From assembly GCA_005882315.1 (NCBI GenBank), contig VBAR01000009.1:1-46030 (forward strand): a stretch of DNA of 46,030 nucleotides. Reading direction: 5' to 3'. The notes beneath the pieces are model-generated. The model was given only the letters and a program-made list of their open reading frames with translations, was not told the origin of the DNA and searched no databases. Each line of letters opens with the position of its first letter. Position 1 is the first letter of the stretch. Source of the stretch: Bacteroidota bacterium (GTDB taxonomy: Bacteria > Bacteroidota > Bacteroidia > Chitinophagales > Chitinophagaceae). Made by a program: the position numbers and the translations under genes. This document shows positions 18,225 through 27,397 of the stretch, in pieces.

Positions 18225-19433
18225 ATGAAAAGAAGGAATTTTATAAGTAATACTGGCCTATTTGCCGCTGGAGCATTAATGCACAACAAGCTTTTAAGTT
18301 TATACGGCTCTACACAACCTGGCGATATTATTAGTATTGGTATTATCGGTAGCGGTGATAGGGGAAGAGGTCTTGCCGATACTCTAAATTCAATGCCTGA
18401 AAAATTTTCCATCAAAGCAGTCTGTGATATACTTCAGTTCAGGTTGGATAATATGAAGAATGCTGATAAACAGGGAAGTTTTCAATATCACAAAGAGTAT
18501 AAAAAAATATTGGATGATAAAACGATTGATGCAGTTATTATAGCTACACCGCTATACAATCATTTTGAAATTGCTGCGGATGCATTAAATGCAGGTAAGC
18601 ATGTTTACCTTGAAAAGGCTATGACTTATAATGCTGCTCAAACAATTGAACTTTCAAAACTCTGTACTCAATATTCCAAACAAATTCTGCAGGTTGGTCA
18701 CCAATACCGTTACACACCACTTTATTTTAAAGTAAAGGAGATGATCGATAAAGGTTATCTCGGGAAAGTAGTACATATTGAAACCCGTTGGGATCGTAAT
18801 TGGAACTGGCGTCGCCCTGTGCCGGATGGATATACTGACAGGCAGATCAATTGGCGGATGTATAAAGAGTATTCAGGTGGTTTACCAGCTGAATTATTAT
18901 CGCACCAGGTTGATTTTATCAACTGGGCCTTTGATACACATCCTGATGAAGTACTGGGCACAGGTGGTATAGATTTTTATAAAGATGGCCGTGAGACTTT
19001 TGATAATGTACAGGCTGTATTGCGTTATAATAAAGATGGAATGATCGGAAACTTTGGAGCTACCTGTGGCAATGCAAAGGATGGATATATTTTTAAACTG
19101 AAAGGAACAAAAGGAACAGTTGAGTTATTAGTGGATGAAGGAATTTTTTATCCTGAAGCTACAACTAAAAAGGAATTGGAAACAGTAGACGGAGTTGCCG
19201 GTGCAACAAAAATTGAGTGGAATAAAGATGGTGGCATTCCTATCATTAAAGAAAAACTGAAAGATGGTAGTTGGTATGCACTGCAGGAGTTTTATAAATC
19301 TGTTACTGAAAAAATAAAACCAGTTTCAAATGTTATTACAGGTGGTAAAACAGCTATCTGTGTGCATATGATGAACCAGGCCATCTTCAATCACGGAATT
19401 GAAAAATGGAAACCGGAATATAATATCGCATAA
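18225..19433 (+). CDS. Gfo/Idh/MocA-family oxidoreductase (Tat-exported)
   Basis: A 402-residue protein whose N-terminus 'KRRNFISNTGLFAAGA' looks like a twin-arginine signal, suggesting export with a bound nucleotide cofactor. A Rossmann motif 'IGIIGSGDRGRGLAD' follows near residue 38, then the catalytic-domain motif 'HVYLEKAMTYN', where most family members have EKP. The C-terminal Gfo/Idh/MocA domain includes 'AELLSHQVDFINWAFD', with a His in the usual active-site position. The family carries out NAD(P)-dependent oxidation or reduction of sugars and cyclitols. It sits 13 bases after apbE and 10 bases before the DUF1080 gene, so the three look like an operon. A role in making 3-keto sugars is inferred from the DUF1080 neighbour. 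Confidence 0.92.
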   Translation: MKRRNFISNTGLFAAGALMHNKLLSLYGSTQPGDIISIGIIGSGDRGRGLADTLNSMPEKFSIKAVCDILQFRLDNMKNADKQGSFQYHKEYKKILDDKTIDAVIIATPLYNHFEIAADALNAGKHVYLEKAMTYNAAQTIELSKLCTQYSKQILQVGHQYRYTPLYFKVKEMIDKGYLGKVVHIETRWDRNWNWRRPVPDGYTDRQINWRMYKEYSGGLPAELLSHQVDFINWAFDTHPDEVLGTGGIDFYKDGRETFDNVQAVLRYNKDGMIGNFGATCGNAKDGYIFKLKGTKGTVELLVDEGIFYPEATTKKELETVDGVAGATKIEWNKDGGIPIIKEKLKDGSWYALQEFYKSVTEKIKPVSNVITGGKTAICVHMMNQAIFNHGIEKWKPEYNIA

Positions 19434-19443
19434 ATTATTAAGT

Positions 19444-20811
19444 ATGAAAAAAACAATTCTGCCTTTAATCTTATTGATTTCATTATGTGTTAACAGCCAG
19501 AAACCGGGTTGGGAATATTTATTCGATGGCAAATCACTTAACGGATGGAAACAAATGACCGGCTCAGCAAAATATGAAGTGGAGAATGGGGCTATCGTAG
19601 GTACTGCGGTACCCAACTCGCCGAACTCCTTTCTGGTTTGTGAGAAAAAATTTACAGGCGATTTTATCCTGGAAATGCAGGTTATGATGGGTGATACTAT
19701 AACCAATTCGGGTATTCAGTTCAAAAGTAATTTTGATCCCACTGCAAATAAAGGCGCCGGAAGAATATACGGTTACCAGTATGAATTAGATCCCTCTGCA
19801 AGAAGATGGAGTGCCGGTGTGTATGATGAAGGAAGAAGAGAATGGTTATATCCTGGTTCATTAAATTCAAAAGCGCAGGTTTATTTTACTCCTAATGTAT
19901 ATCACACAATAAAAATCGAATGCATCGATAATACAATTAAAACATGGCTTGATGGCGCAGCAGTGAGTTATGTAGTGGATACGTTAACGGCTAATGAAGG
20001 ATTGATCGCTTTGCAGGTACATTCCATTGGTAAACCTGAGCATGCAGGTATAAAAATTTATTGGAAAAATATTTTGATCCGGACAGCGGGCCTGGCACCG
20101 TCACAATTTCCCAAAGGCATTTATGTCGCTAATCTTAAACCTAATACCCTAACGGATTTTGAAACGAAAAGCGGGTGGCAGTTATTGTTTGATGGAAAAA
20201 GCAATAAGGGCTGGACAGGGGCTTATAAAAAAACATTTCCTGAAAAAGGGTGGGAGATACGAGATGGTATTTTAAAAGTATTGCCATCCACAGGTCGTGA
20301 GTCAACTAATGGAGGTGATATAGTGACGACAAAACAGTACAGCGCATTTGATCTTTCATTTGAATTTAAATTGACACCCGGCGCTAACAGCGGACTAAAA
20401 TATTTTGTGACGTTGAGTGAAAATAATTCCGGCTCTGCAATTGGGTTGGAATACCAGTTACTTGATGATACATTGCATCCCGATGCAAAAATGGGAATTG
20501 ACGGAAATCGTACGTTGGCTTCATTGTATGATCTAATAAAAGCACAAAAGACGACACGTTTTATTAAACAGCCGGGCAACTGGAATACAGCCCGGATCAT
20601 TGTTTATCCTAACAATCATGTAGAGCATTACCTGAATGGTGTAAAAGTGCTGGAGTATGAAAGAGGTTCACAAGCTTACCGTGATCTAGTTGCTATCAGT
20701 AAATATAAAGTATGGCAAAATTTTGGTGAAGCTAAGCAAGGCTATATTCTTTTACAGGATCATGGGAATGAAGTGAGCTTCCGAAGTATTAAAATTCGTG
20801 AGTTGAAATAA
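19444..20811 (+). CDS. Tandem DUF1080 protein (3-keto-disaccharide hydrolase type)
   Basis: A 455-residue exported protein. I chose the ATG at 19444 because it begins a signal peptide ('MKKTILPLILLISLCVNSQ'); a longer in-frame start at 19399 would overlap the preceding gene. It contains two DUF1080 (PF06439) lectin-like beta-jelly-roll domains, about 22-205 and 240-455, each opening with 'LFDGKS..GW' and containing 'NSGIQFKS' or 'NSGLKYFV' plus a 'YEYQLLDD'-type strand. Pfam names this family 3-keto-disaccharide hydrolase. Two copies in one chain are less usual than the single-domain form. The gene follows a Gfo/Idh/MocA gene by 10 bases and converges with another one 8 bases away. Confidence 0.92.
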   Translation: MKKTILPLILLISLCVNSQKPGWEYLFDGKSLNGWKQMTGSAKYEVENGAIVGTAVPNSPNSFLVCEKKFTGDFILEMQVMMGDTITNSGIQFKSNFDPTANKGAGRIYGYQYELDPSARRWSAGVYDEGRREWLYPGSLNSKAQVYFTPNVYHTIKIECIDNTIKTWLDGAAVSYVVDTLTANEGLIALQVHSIGKPEHAGIKIYWKNILIRTAGLAPSQFPKGIYVANLKPNTLTDFETKSGWQLLFDGKSNKGWTGAYKKTFPEKGWEIRDGILKVLPSTGRESTNGGDIVTTKQYSAFDLSFEFKLTPGANSGLKYFVTLSENNSGSAIGLEYQLLDDTLHPDAKMGIDGNRTLASLYDLIKAQKTTRFIKQPGNWNTARIIVYPNNHVEHYLNGVKVLEYERGSQAYRDLVAISKYKVWQNFGEAKQGYILLQDHGNEVSFRSIKIRELK

Positions 20812-20819
20812 CCTGTGCA

Positions 20820-22136
20820 TCAGATCTTTGGTTCCCATCCCTTCTGATAGCTTCTTCTCCATAATTTCATTGCTGCATTATCATTCAGTATATGCCCGTT
20901 CCTCGGATCGCAATGCAAAGTATGTCCAGTCCGTTGTGCAATACTTGCCAAATGACAAAGCAAAATACTTTTATGTCCTTCATCAATCGGTGAATTGACT
21001 TTTGATTCACCTCTAATACTATCAACAAAATTATTGAAGTGGAAGAAATCAAGATTGCCTGTTGCACTTACTGCATTGGTGCCGTCATTTTGTGTAGCTG
21101 TCTTTACTTCCTTTACCAGTTTATTATCTGCATCAAAAATTTTATAGTCATCATTGCCGGCATTGATCAATGTTCCCTTATCTCCATAAATTACAAATCC
21201 ACGACTGCCGCCTTCTTCATGCATTTTGTTGCAACTCCTGGATTCCCATGTTATCGCTTTTTCATTTCCGAATTCAAATGTGGCTACCTGCGTATCGGGA
21301 GTTTCCCAATCATCCTTAAAAGCATAACGGCCACCGGCTGATGTTACTTTGGTTGGATAATCAGCATTTAAAAACCAGCGGCACATATCTATTTCATGTG
21401 TTCCGTTATTACAAGTTTCGGATGTGCCCCAATGCCAGAACCAATGCCAGTTGTAATGAACATAGTTGTCTTTATAATCTTGTCGTGTTGCCGGGCCTTG
21501 CCATAGATCCCAATCCAATGTGGATGGTACAGGAACTATTTTACCATGCCCAATACTTTTCCTATTATTCGCATACCAGCTTCTTCCGAAATAAGCATTA
21601 CCGATTATTCCATCTCTTACTTCTTTTACTGCATTGATAAGATTCGGCATCGAACGGCGTTGATTTCCCATTTGTATCAATTGCTTTGGATATTTTTTTA
21701 TTGCCTGTATCAACAATTCACCTTCGTAGGGATTATGACTGCAGGGTTTTTCTACATAAACATGTTTTCCATGAGTAATTCCAAGTATAGTTGCAGGCGC
21801 ATGCCAGTGATCGGGTGTAGCGACAATCAGTGCATCAAAATCTTTTTTATTTACCAGTTCACGGATATCTTTTACAATCGTTGGCTTCTTATCCTTTTTC
21901 TCAAATGGTTTCAATCCGTTTGCGATCGCTTTATCTTCCACATCACAGAGATATGCCACTTCTACATTTGTAAGTTGTGAAAAACACTCAGCAAGATAAG
22001 CGCCGCGGCTATTAACTCCCATTACAGCAACAAGCACTTTATTCGAGGGTGCATTTTTCCCAAATACAGGAAAGTTAAGAATTGTAACTCCTGCTGTAGC
22101 AAGCGATGTGTTTTTAATAAATTCTTTGCGGTTCAT
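20820..22136 (-). CDS. Gfo/Idh/MocA-family oxidoreductase (Tat-like signal)
   Basis: A 438-residue protein with an N-terminal 'NRKEFIKNTSLATAG' resembling a Tat or Bacteroidota 'RREF'-type export signal. A nucleotide-binding region 'VAVMGVNSRGAYLAE' is at about 36-50, and the canonical 'HVYVEKPCSHNPYEG' is near 120-134. The C-terminal domain has 'ETCNNGTHEIDMCRWF', with the His/Asp expected at the active site. It is clearly a different subfamily from the protein at 18225-19433. It is transcribed towards the DUF1080 gene and ends 8 bases from it. The shared neighbourhood suggests joint action on a sugar; the substrate is unknown. Confidence 0.93.
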   Translation of the reverse strand: MNRKEFIKNTSLATAGVTILNFPVFGKNAPSNKVLVAVMGVNSRGAYLAECFSQLTNVEVAYLCDVEDKAIANGLKPFEKKDKKPTIVKDIRELVNKKDFDALIVATPDHWHAPATILGITHGKHVYVEKPCSHNPYEGELLIQAIKKYPKQLIQMGNQRRSMPNLINAVKEVRDGIIGNAYFGRSWYANNRKSIGHGKIVPVPSTLDWDLWQGPATRQDYKDNYVHYNWHWFWHWGTSETCNNGTHEIDMCRWFLNADYPTKVTSAGGRYAFKDDWETPDTQVATFEFGNEKAITWESRSCNKMHEEGGSRGFVIYGDKGTLINAGNDDYKIFDADNKLVKEVKTATQNDGTNAVSATGNLDFFHFNNFVDSIRGESKVNSPIDEGHKSILLCHLASIAQRTGHTLHCDPRNGHILNDNAAMKLWRRSYQKGWEPKI

Positions 22137-22222
22137 AAGTTGATATTATAAATTTAAAGTTAATGATTAAGTTTGTCTCAATGTTATTGTGAGGAATCTA
22201 TTGTAAAGCTAAAACCAACTAT

Positions 22223-23458
22223 ATGCTTAAGCAGTCTTCAATGCCTGTTAGTTTAACCGAACGTTCCGATATTCTAGATGTACTTCGTGGCTTCGCTTTG
22301 TTTGGAGTGATGATGGATAATCTTTTTGGATTTACGGGTTGGGGTTATTTGACTGACTCCAGTCGTGAAGCACTTTCTACATGGCCTGCTGATGGCTTAG
22401 TCGGTTTATTCGAGCAAACTTTTATCAATGGAAAATTTTACAGTTTATTTTCCTTGTTGTTTGGCATTGGATTTTCCATCATTTTAATTCGAAATGAACA
22501 GAAAGGTATTAATCCATTAAAAATATTTTACCGAAGAATATTTATACTGCTTTTGATCGGTGCTTTTCATTTGTTTGGATTATGGGAAGGCGATATTCTT
22601 TTTTTATATGCTTTAATTGGGTTGATCTTACCATTATTCAGGAAGTGTTCGGATAAAACATTATTGATCCTTGCATCCGTATTAATTCTTTCTCCGATCC
22701 TACTTGATTGTATTTATATGCTATTAAATGGAAAACCAGGAGAATTTCTGGAAAAAATTGCATTTCGTATTGATGAAAATAACGGAATTGTCGGTGATGG
22801 ATACCGCGATTATCTCTATAAAGATGGAAGCGGATGGCAGGAGTGGAGAAACTGGCAGGAATCTGGTTTTTTATATCGCTACTCTTATATTCTTGATAGC
22901 AACCGCATCCCAAAAGTGCTTGGTATGTTTTTAATCGGATTTTATGCCGGAAGAAAAATGATGTACATACAACTTGAAAATTATGTACAGCTTTTTAAAA
23001 AATTACGTTTATGGGGTTTTGTGATTGGAATACCATCTGCAATCGCTTGTACATATTTTGAATTTTTTCAAAAACAAATTCCTAACCCAATTGGCATTTT
23101 TCATACAATTTTTTATGCTACTAGTGTTGTTCCTCTGTGTTTGGCTTATGTTTCTGTTATCTGTTTACATTGGATAAAAACGAAAGGAAATAGCAAATTA
23201 AAAGTGCTGGCGCCAATGGGCAGAATGGCATTGACAAATTATTTAATGCAAACGATAATTGGGATCACTCTTTATTATGGTGTAGGTTTTGGATTTGGTG
23301 GAAATATCGGCCCGGCAATATTTGTCCCGATCGGTTTAGCGGTTTATGCATTGCAAGTGTTGTACAGTAATCTTTGGTTCAAATATTTTAATTATGGACC
23401 ATTCGAATGGATATGGCGTATGCTGACTTACGGAAAGTGGTTACCATTAAAAAAATGA
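22223..23458 (+). CDS. DUF418 family membrane protein
   Basis: A 411-residue protein with about eight to ten membrane helices. It opens with 'RSDILDVLRGFALFGVMMDN', the N-terminal signature of DUF418 and acyltransferase-like membrane proteins. It ends with the DUF418 module ('GRMALTNYLMQTIIG', then 'GPFEWIWRMLTYGKW' at the C-terminus). No function is established for the family; a link to transport or acylation of surface molecules has been suggested. It starts 86 bases from the divergent oxidoreductase gene and ends 3 bases before the convergent HAD-ATPase gene. Confidence 0.92.
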   Translation: MLKQSSMPVSLTERSDILDVLRGFALFGVMMDNLFGFTGWGYLTDSSREALSTWPADGLVGLFEQTFINGKFYSLFSLLFGIGFSIILIRNEQKGINPLKIFYRRIFILLLIGAFHLFGLWEGDILFLYALIGLILPLFRKCSDKTLLILASVLILSPILLDCIYMLLNGKPGEFLEKIAFRIDENNGIVGDGYRDYLYKDGSGWQEWRNWQESGFLYRYSYILDSNRIPKVLGMFLIGFYAGRKMMYIQLENYVQLFKKLRLWGFVIGIPSAIACTYFEFFQKQIPNPIGIFHTIFYATSVVPLCLAYVSVICLHWIKTKGNSKLKVLAPMGRMALTNYLMQTIIGITLYYGVGFGFGGNIGPAIFVPIGLAVYALQVLYSNLWFKYFNYGPFEWIWRMLTYGKWLPLKK

Positions 23459-23461
23459 TCG

Positions 23462-25165
23462 TTATGCCGGCGCAGTATATTTTTCTTTTATCAAATTGAG
23501 AACTCTTTCTTTTGATCTTGCCGGGTCAGTTTCCTGTTCTTCTATTTTTTCTGTCGCATCAGCAAGTTCATCATCATGCACAGCATTGCGAAACCAATCA
23601 GAATATTCTTTTTTGCCGAGATGGTATATCCAGGTGTCATCATCCACACCTTCTGCCATTTGAATAAACAGCATAAGGTTGTTGGCTTTTAAATTAAGTT
23701 TATTGCCGGGCCCCTTGAAATAAAAACTGTTATCCTGCATATCGCCAGTCGCATATTTTTTCTTATGTCTTTGCATAAGCTGTGCAGGCTTTTCTATACG
23801 CACCGGAATTGGATCGCCTTTATCAATTTCCCATATCCATGCTTCACCTTTATTCAACTCTTTAATTGGTATGTCAGGCATTGAGTTTTTCTTAAGCCGG
23901 GCATATTGATTGATGATGTTCTCAGGTTCTTTTCCAATTGCAATTGCCAGGTCTGTATGCGATACAATTGCCGGATTTATCAATTCCGGTTCGGTAGTCA
24001 CTAACATGAAATTGTTAAGATCCCTTGGAATATTAAAGAAAGATTTTGTAGCCGCTTTAGGAATAAGATGGTGTGCCTCATCAAAGATGAACCAATGCGG
24101 ATGACCAAAACTTTTTCTTAATTCCAATAAAGCAGCAAGCAGACTATTAAAAAACTCGGGGCGATCGTTAAGGGGAATTGCAAGTGTATTGACAACTACA
24201 TTTTGCAACGGATTTGTAAGCAGGTTCATTATCTCTTCAATAACCGGTAAATGGGTTGCATCACCTATCGTAACTGCACCCTGCAATTCAGAGTAATCAC
24301 CTTCCGGATCGACCAAACAAAACTGGTATTTTTTTGCAATCAATGTTTCTAAAAAAAATGTCGTGAGTGTTGTCTTGCCGCCTCCAGATTCACCGGCTAA
24401 TAAAATACCTAAGCGATAGGGGCCGATCTTATATTCATCACCATCAAATTTTTTTCCAAAATTAAGATAATGTTTTTCCAGTTTTTCATCCAGTACGTGA
24501 AGATCATCCTTTAATAGTTGGTTTATCATTTCAGTAACACCATCTCCATGATCACCATTAGTTACCCAGTCAACTGTTTTCTTTAAAGCGGGCAATGCAT
24601 TCTGCACAACAACGGCACACTCTGCTGCTTGTAACATGGCACTGTCATTTTCGGCATCACCAATTGCAACTACATTATGCATGGAATAATTTAATTCTTT
24701 CAATACAGATGAAAGCCCTTTGGCTTTATTAATGCCCGCGGGTAAAACCATGACTGCACCTTTATTGAATATAACCTGTCTTTCGATCCCTGATCTTTTT
24801 ATTGATTCCAATACTGTGTTTTGATGAGGTTCCCAGGTAGCTACAATAACTCTTCCAACTGAGAGTGGCATTACGTTTTGTTTTTTCAGATCATTTATAA
24901 AAGACTCAGGAGGTCTTTCGCCCAGTAATCTTTCTTCTAACGTGGCTGGATTATAAATGAGAGCTCCGTTCTCGGCAACAATACGATCAAACAATAAATG
25001 TTCAGGGAAAATTGATTTAAGTTCATCAAGTTCCCTTCCGGTTACCAGTATTATTTTTCTTTTGGACGCTTTTAATTGCCGTAAAGATTCAATTGTTTCT
25101 TCTGAAACTCGTCCATGATGTGCTATCGTTCCATCGTAATCAAGGGCTACAACCTGGTATCTCAT
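23462..25165 (-). CDS. HAD-IIB phosphatase fused to a HerA/DUF87-like ATPase
   Basis: A 567-residue cytoplasmic two-enzyme fusion. Residues 1-222 are a Cof-type (HAD-IIB) hydrolase with motif I 'DYDGTIA' (Asp9, Asp11), motif II 'VTGR' (Thr42), Lys147 and motif IV 'GDAENDSAM' (Asp170, Asp174). Residues 245-465 are a P-loop ATPase with Walker A 'GESGGGKTT' (Lys264), 'LVDPEGDY' at 284-291 as in HerA/DUF87 ATPases, and Walker B 'WFIFDEAHH' (Asp362, Glu363). A third, short C-terminal module (about 500-535) contains 'DDDTWIYHLGKKEYSDWF', a pattern I associate with related HAD proteins but cannot name. No frameshift or internal start separates the domains. The substrate of either activity is unknown; neighbours give no clue. 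Confidence 0.9.
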   Translation of the reverse strand: MRYQVVALDYDGTIAHHGRVSEETIESLRQLKASKRKIILVTGRELDELKSIFPEHLLFDRIVAENGALIYNPATLEERLLGERPPESFINDLKKQNVMPLSVGRVIVATWEPHQNTVLESIKRSGIERQVIFNKGAVMVLPAGINKAKGLSSVLKELNYSMHNVVAIGDAENDSAMLQAAECAVVVQNALPALKKTVDWVTNGDHGDGVTEMINQLLKDDLHVLDEKLEKHYLNFGKKFDGDEYKIGPYRLGILLAGESGGGKTTLTTFFLETLIAKKYQFCLVDPEGDYSELQGAVTIGDATHLPVIEEIMNLLTNPLQNVVVNTLAIPLNDRPEFFNSLLAALLELRKSFGHPHWFIFDEAHHLIPKAATKSFFNIPRDLNNFMLVTTEPELINPAIVSHTDLAIAIGKEPENIINQYARLKKNSMPDIPIKELNKGEAWIWEIDKGDPIPVRIEKPAQLMQRHKKKYATGDMQDNSFYFKGPGNKLNLKANNLMLFIQMAEGVDDDTWIYHLGKKEYSDWFRNAVHDDELADATEKIEEQETDPARSKERVLNLIKEKYTAPA

Positions 25166-25266
25166 TGACTGTTATTTTATGTGTAATTCTAACAGCCAAT
25201 TTTAATACCAACAATTATTGGGGAAAATGATTGTTGAAAAGAATAAAAGAAGTTGTAACGATGAAC

Positions 25267-26991
25267 TTATTTCACTCTATAAACAGGATACTGCAAGTAA
25301 ACCGGTTCAACCCATGGAGAGTTTTCATAAACGAAGTTCAATTGTGCCCTTCCACTTTTTGCAAATGCGGTATCAGATGCTACACGTTGGCTCAGTTTTG
25401 TTTGTAAATCAGGATTTTTTTTCAGGTAATCCGCAGCAATATCTTCAAATGCATAAGCACTGTATCCTTCTTTTTGACCGAGTATGCCATCAAAAAAGTT
25501 CCATGCGAAATAAGAGTCTTCGGCCTGCGGCTCTAGTGTTTCAATCAGGAAACGATTGGCAACCTGGTTAAGAGGAATATAGTAATCTCCTTTTTTGAAT
25601 TGTATTTTCTTCATACTACTACTTAGTTTCACTTCGTTGTTCATGTGATGCATTTCATATTGACGTGGCATCGCTTTGTAATCATCGATACGGTAGACCT
25701 CTACTTCAATCGTTGTATCTTTTTTCAATTGTGTCATCTGTACTTTATTCAGCTTTAGCAGATCTATTACTTTCCACCAACCCTGTGGAATGATATAAGC
25801 TTTTGGTTTTTGTACAAATGTTTTAGGAGGGAAATAGTTGAATATTTTTATTTTCTTTTCGTAAGGTTTGTTGCGGTCATAATATAATCTTGGCAAACCG
25901 GAGACTTCACTGGGTTTGCGACCTGCTTCATATCCTTTATAAGTTATTTCCTTAAACTGCGAACGATCAAGCGACCAACCGATAGGAAATTCAACTGCTG
26001 ATTGAACTGATCGTTTGGTTTGATCACGCAAGTTCCTGATCGTTTCTTTATTCTTTGTTGTGAACTCGATGAATGATTGCATTAAAGCATAAGTGGCTTT
26101 TACACGTTGATCATAAGGTTTCAACATATGCGTTTCGGGAACAAAAGAGAATGTATGCCATAAAGCAGCATAGCCGCTGCTGTATCTCGGGCCATCCCAA
26201 TATTCAGGCCAGCCATTATCAGGTGTGTCGCCGAATGAATTAACATAAGGGATCAGATCATAACCTTTTGTTTTCATTGAAGCATAAATGCCCGGTTCCA
26301 ATTCTTTTTTAAGGTAATCACCCATCGCACCACCAAGCTTGCTGCTTTGTGTGCTGAGTAAAGTCATCACATGTTGGTAATCGGCTCCGTTGCTTACATG
26401 ATTATCTATAAAAATATCCGGATCAGTTAAGTGAAATATTTCTACAAATGCTCTTGCATCTTTTGAATCACATTTAATAAAGTCACGATTCAAATCAAGG
26501 TTCTGGCTGTTGCCACGAAAACCAAATTCTTCAGGGCCATTTTGATCAACACGATAGTTTGCGCTGCGGTTGAGACATCCACCGATATTGTAAATAGGAA
26601 TGATTGCAAGAACAATATTATCGGGTAGTGAAAGTTTATTTGTTACTATATCTCTTACCAGCAGCATACTTCCATCTACGCCATCAGGCTCGCCGGGATG
26701 TATGCCATTGTTGATAAGAATTACCGATTTATTGTTCTTGCGAATATTATCAAAATTATAATCGCCATTATTTGCAATGACGATCAAATGCAAAGGATAA
26801 CCCGCATCGGTCATGCCCATCGTAAGCATTTTTACTTTGCCACTTTTTTCGTCAAGCTTTTTCCACCAATCAACAATTTCAAAATAAGTTGGTGTTTGTG
26901 TTCCGTTACTTTGTTCAAATTTTGTAGTGATATTTTGTGCAAAGAGATTAAAGGATGCAGTGATGCTAATAAGCAGCAATATTTTTTTCAT
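25267..26991 (-). CDS. M14-family zinc metallocarboxypeptidase, exported
   Basis: A 574-residue protein with signal peptide 1-19 ('FNLFAQ'). The M14 zinc site is complete: 'IHPGEPDG' gives His98 and Glu101, 'DNHVSNGADYQ' gives His198, and substrate-binding 'NLDLNRD' supplies Asn168 and Arg169. 'FVPETHML' (Glu286) is the likely catalytic glutamate. The family removes C-terminal residues or cleaves cell-wall peptides. The protein is longer than the roughly 300-residue catalytic domain; residues from about 310 onward form an extra C-terminal region of unknown fold. A promoter with both boxes lies upstream at 27035-27065, so it appears to be transcribed alone. Confidence 0.92.
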   Translation of the reverse strand: MKKILLLISITASFNLFAQNITTKFEQSNGTQTPTYFEIVDWWKKLDEKSGKVKMLTMGMTDAGYPLHLIVIANNGDYNFDNIRKNNKSVILINNGIHPGEPDGVDGSMLLVRDIVTNKLSLPDNIVLAIIPIYNIGGCLNRSANYRVDQNGPEEFGFRGNSQNLDLNRDFIKCDSKDARAFVEIFHLTDPDIFIDNHVSNGADYQHVMTLLSTQSSKLGGAMGDYLKKELEPGIYASMKTKGYDLIPYVNSFGDTPDNGWPEYWDGPRYSSGYAALWHTFSFVPETHMLKPYDQRVKATYALMQSFIEFTTKNKETIRNLRDQTKRSVQSAVEFPIGWSLDRSQFKEITYKGYEAGRKPSEVSGLPRLYYDRNKPYEKKIKIFNYFPPKTFVQKPKAYIIPQGWWKVIDLLKLNKVQMTQLKKDTTIEVEVYRIDDYKAMPRQYEMHHMNNEVKLSSSMKKIQFKKGDYYIPLNQVANRFLIETLEPQAEDSYFAWNFFDGILGQKEGYSAYAFEDIAADYLKKNPDLQTKLSQRVASDTAFAKSGRAQLNFVYENSPWVEPVYLQYPVYRVK

Positions 26992-27034
26992 GTTGTTTGT
27001 TTAAATGCCGAAAGTATTACCGGACGTACAACAG

Positions 27035-27065
27035 CAAAATAGTAGTACAGACGCTGGTTTCCAAA
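27035..27065 (-). promoter_or_regulatory. Promoter of the M14 peptidase gene
   Basis: On the minus strand, TTTG (27062-27065) and TATTTTG (27035-27041) are 20 bases apart, close to the Bacteroidota TTTG-N19-21-TAnnTTTG rule but with a one-base shorter -7 box. The -33 box directly abuts the T-tract of the rpsT terminator. Confidence 0.45.
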
Positions 27066-27098
27066 AATAAAAAAAGGCACCCCATAACGGAATGCCTC
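27066..27098 (-). terminator. rpsT terminator
   Basis: Read on the minus strand, AGGCATTCC / GGGGTGCCT forms a 9-bp stem (two G-U pairs, five-base loop) at 27075-27097, followed by a run of T. It lies 23 bases after the rpsT stop. Confidence 0.85.
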
Positions 27099-27120
27099 TT
27101 AAATAATTTATTCGCTTAAG

Positions 27121-27375
27121 TTATTTAACTGCGTTTACCTTTTTAGTCAGCTTGCTTTTCAGGTTTGCTGCCTTGTTTTTGTGGATGATGCCACGTTTAG
27201 CCAGTTTGTCGATCATGCTGGAAACTTCAACGAGCTTTTTACCTGCTGTAGCTTTTTCGTTCAATTCCTTGAGGTCACGAATTGCATTACGGGTCGTTTT
27301 TCCGTAATATTTATTTCTTTCTGTTCTCTTAGCCGCCTGGCGGGCATCTTTTTTTGTAGCACTGTGATTAGCCAT
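27121..27375 (-). CDS. rpsT: 30S ribosomal protein S20
   Basis: An 84-residue, very Lys/Arg-rich, all-helical protein with the S20 N-terminus 'MANHSATKKDARQAAKR' and the later 'IDKLAKRGIIHKNKAANLKS'. It binds 16S rRNA directly, early in small-subunit assembly. Length and both motifs match the family. It is a single-gene unit with its own promoter (27398-27429) and terminator (27066-27098), as is common for rpsT. Autogenous control is known for S20 in some bacteria; the leader here is only about 15 bases, leaving little room for an RNA structure. Confidence 0.98.
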   Translation of the reverse strand: MANHSATKKDARQAAKRTERNKYYGKTTRNAIRDLKELNEKATAGKKLVEVSSMIDKLAKRGIIHKNKAANLKSKLTKKVNAVK

Positions 27376-27397
27376 TTACTCTTATTTTTAAGGAGGG

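Noticed and set aside
17894..18415. 173-codon minus-strand frame across apbE and the oxidoreductase gene
   Set aside because: It overlaps two well-supported genes on the other strand and has no recognisable domain.
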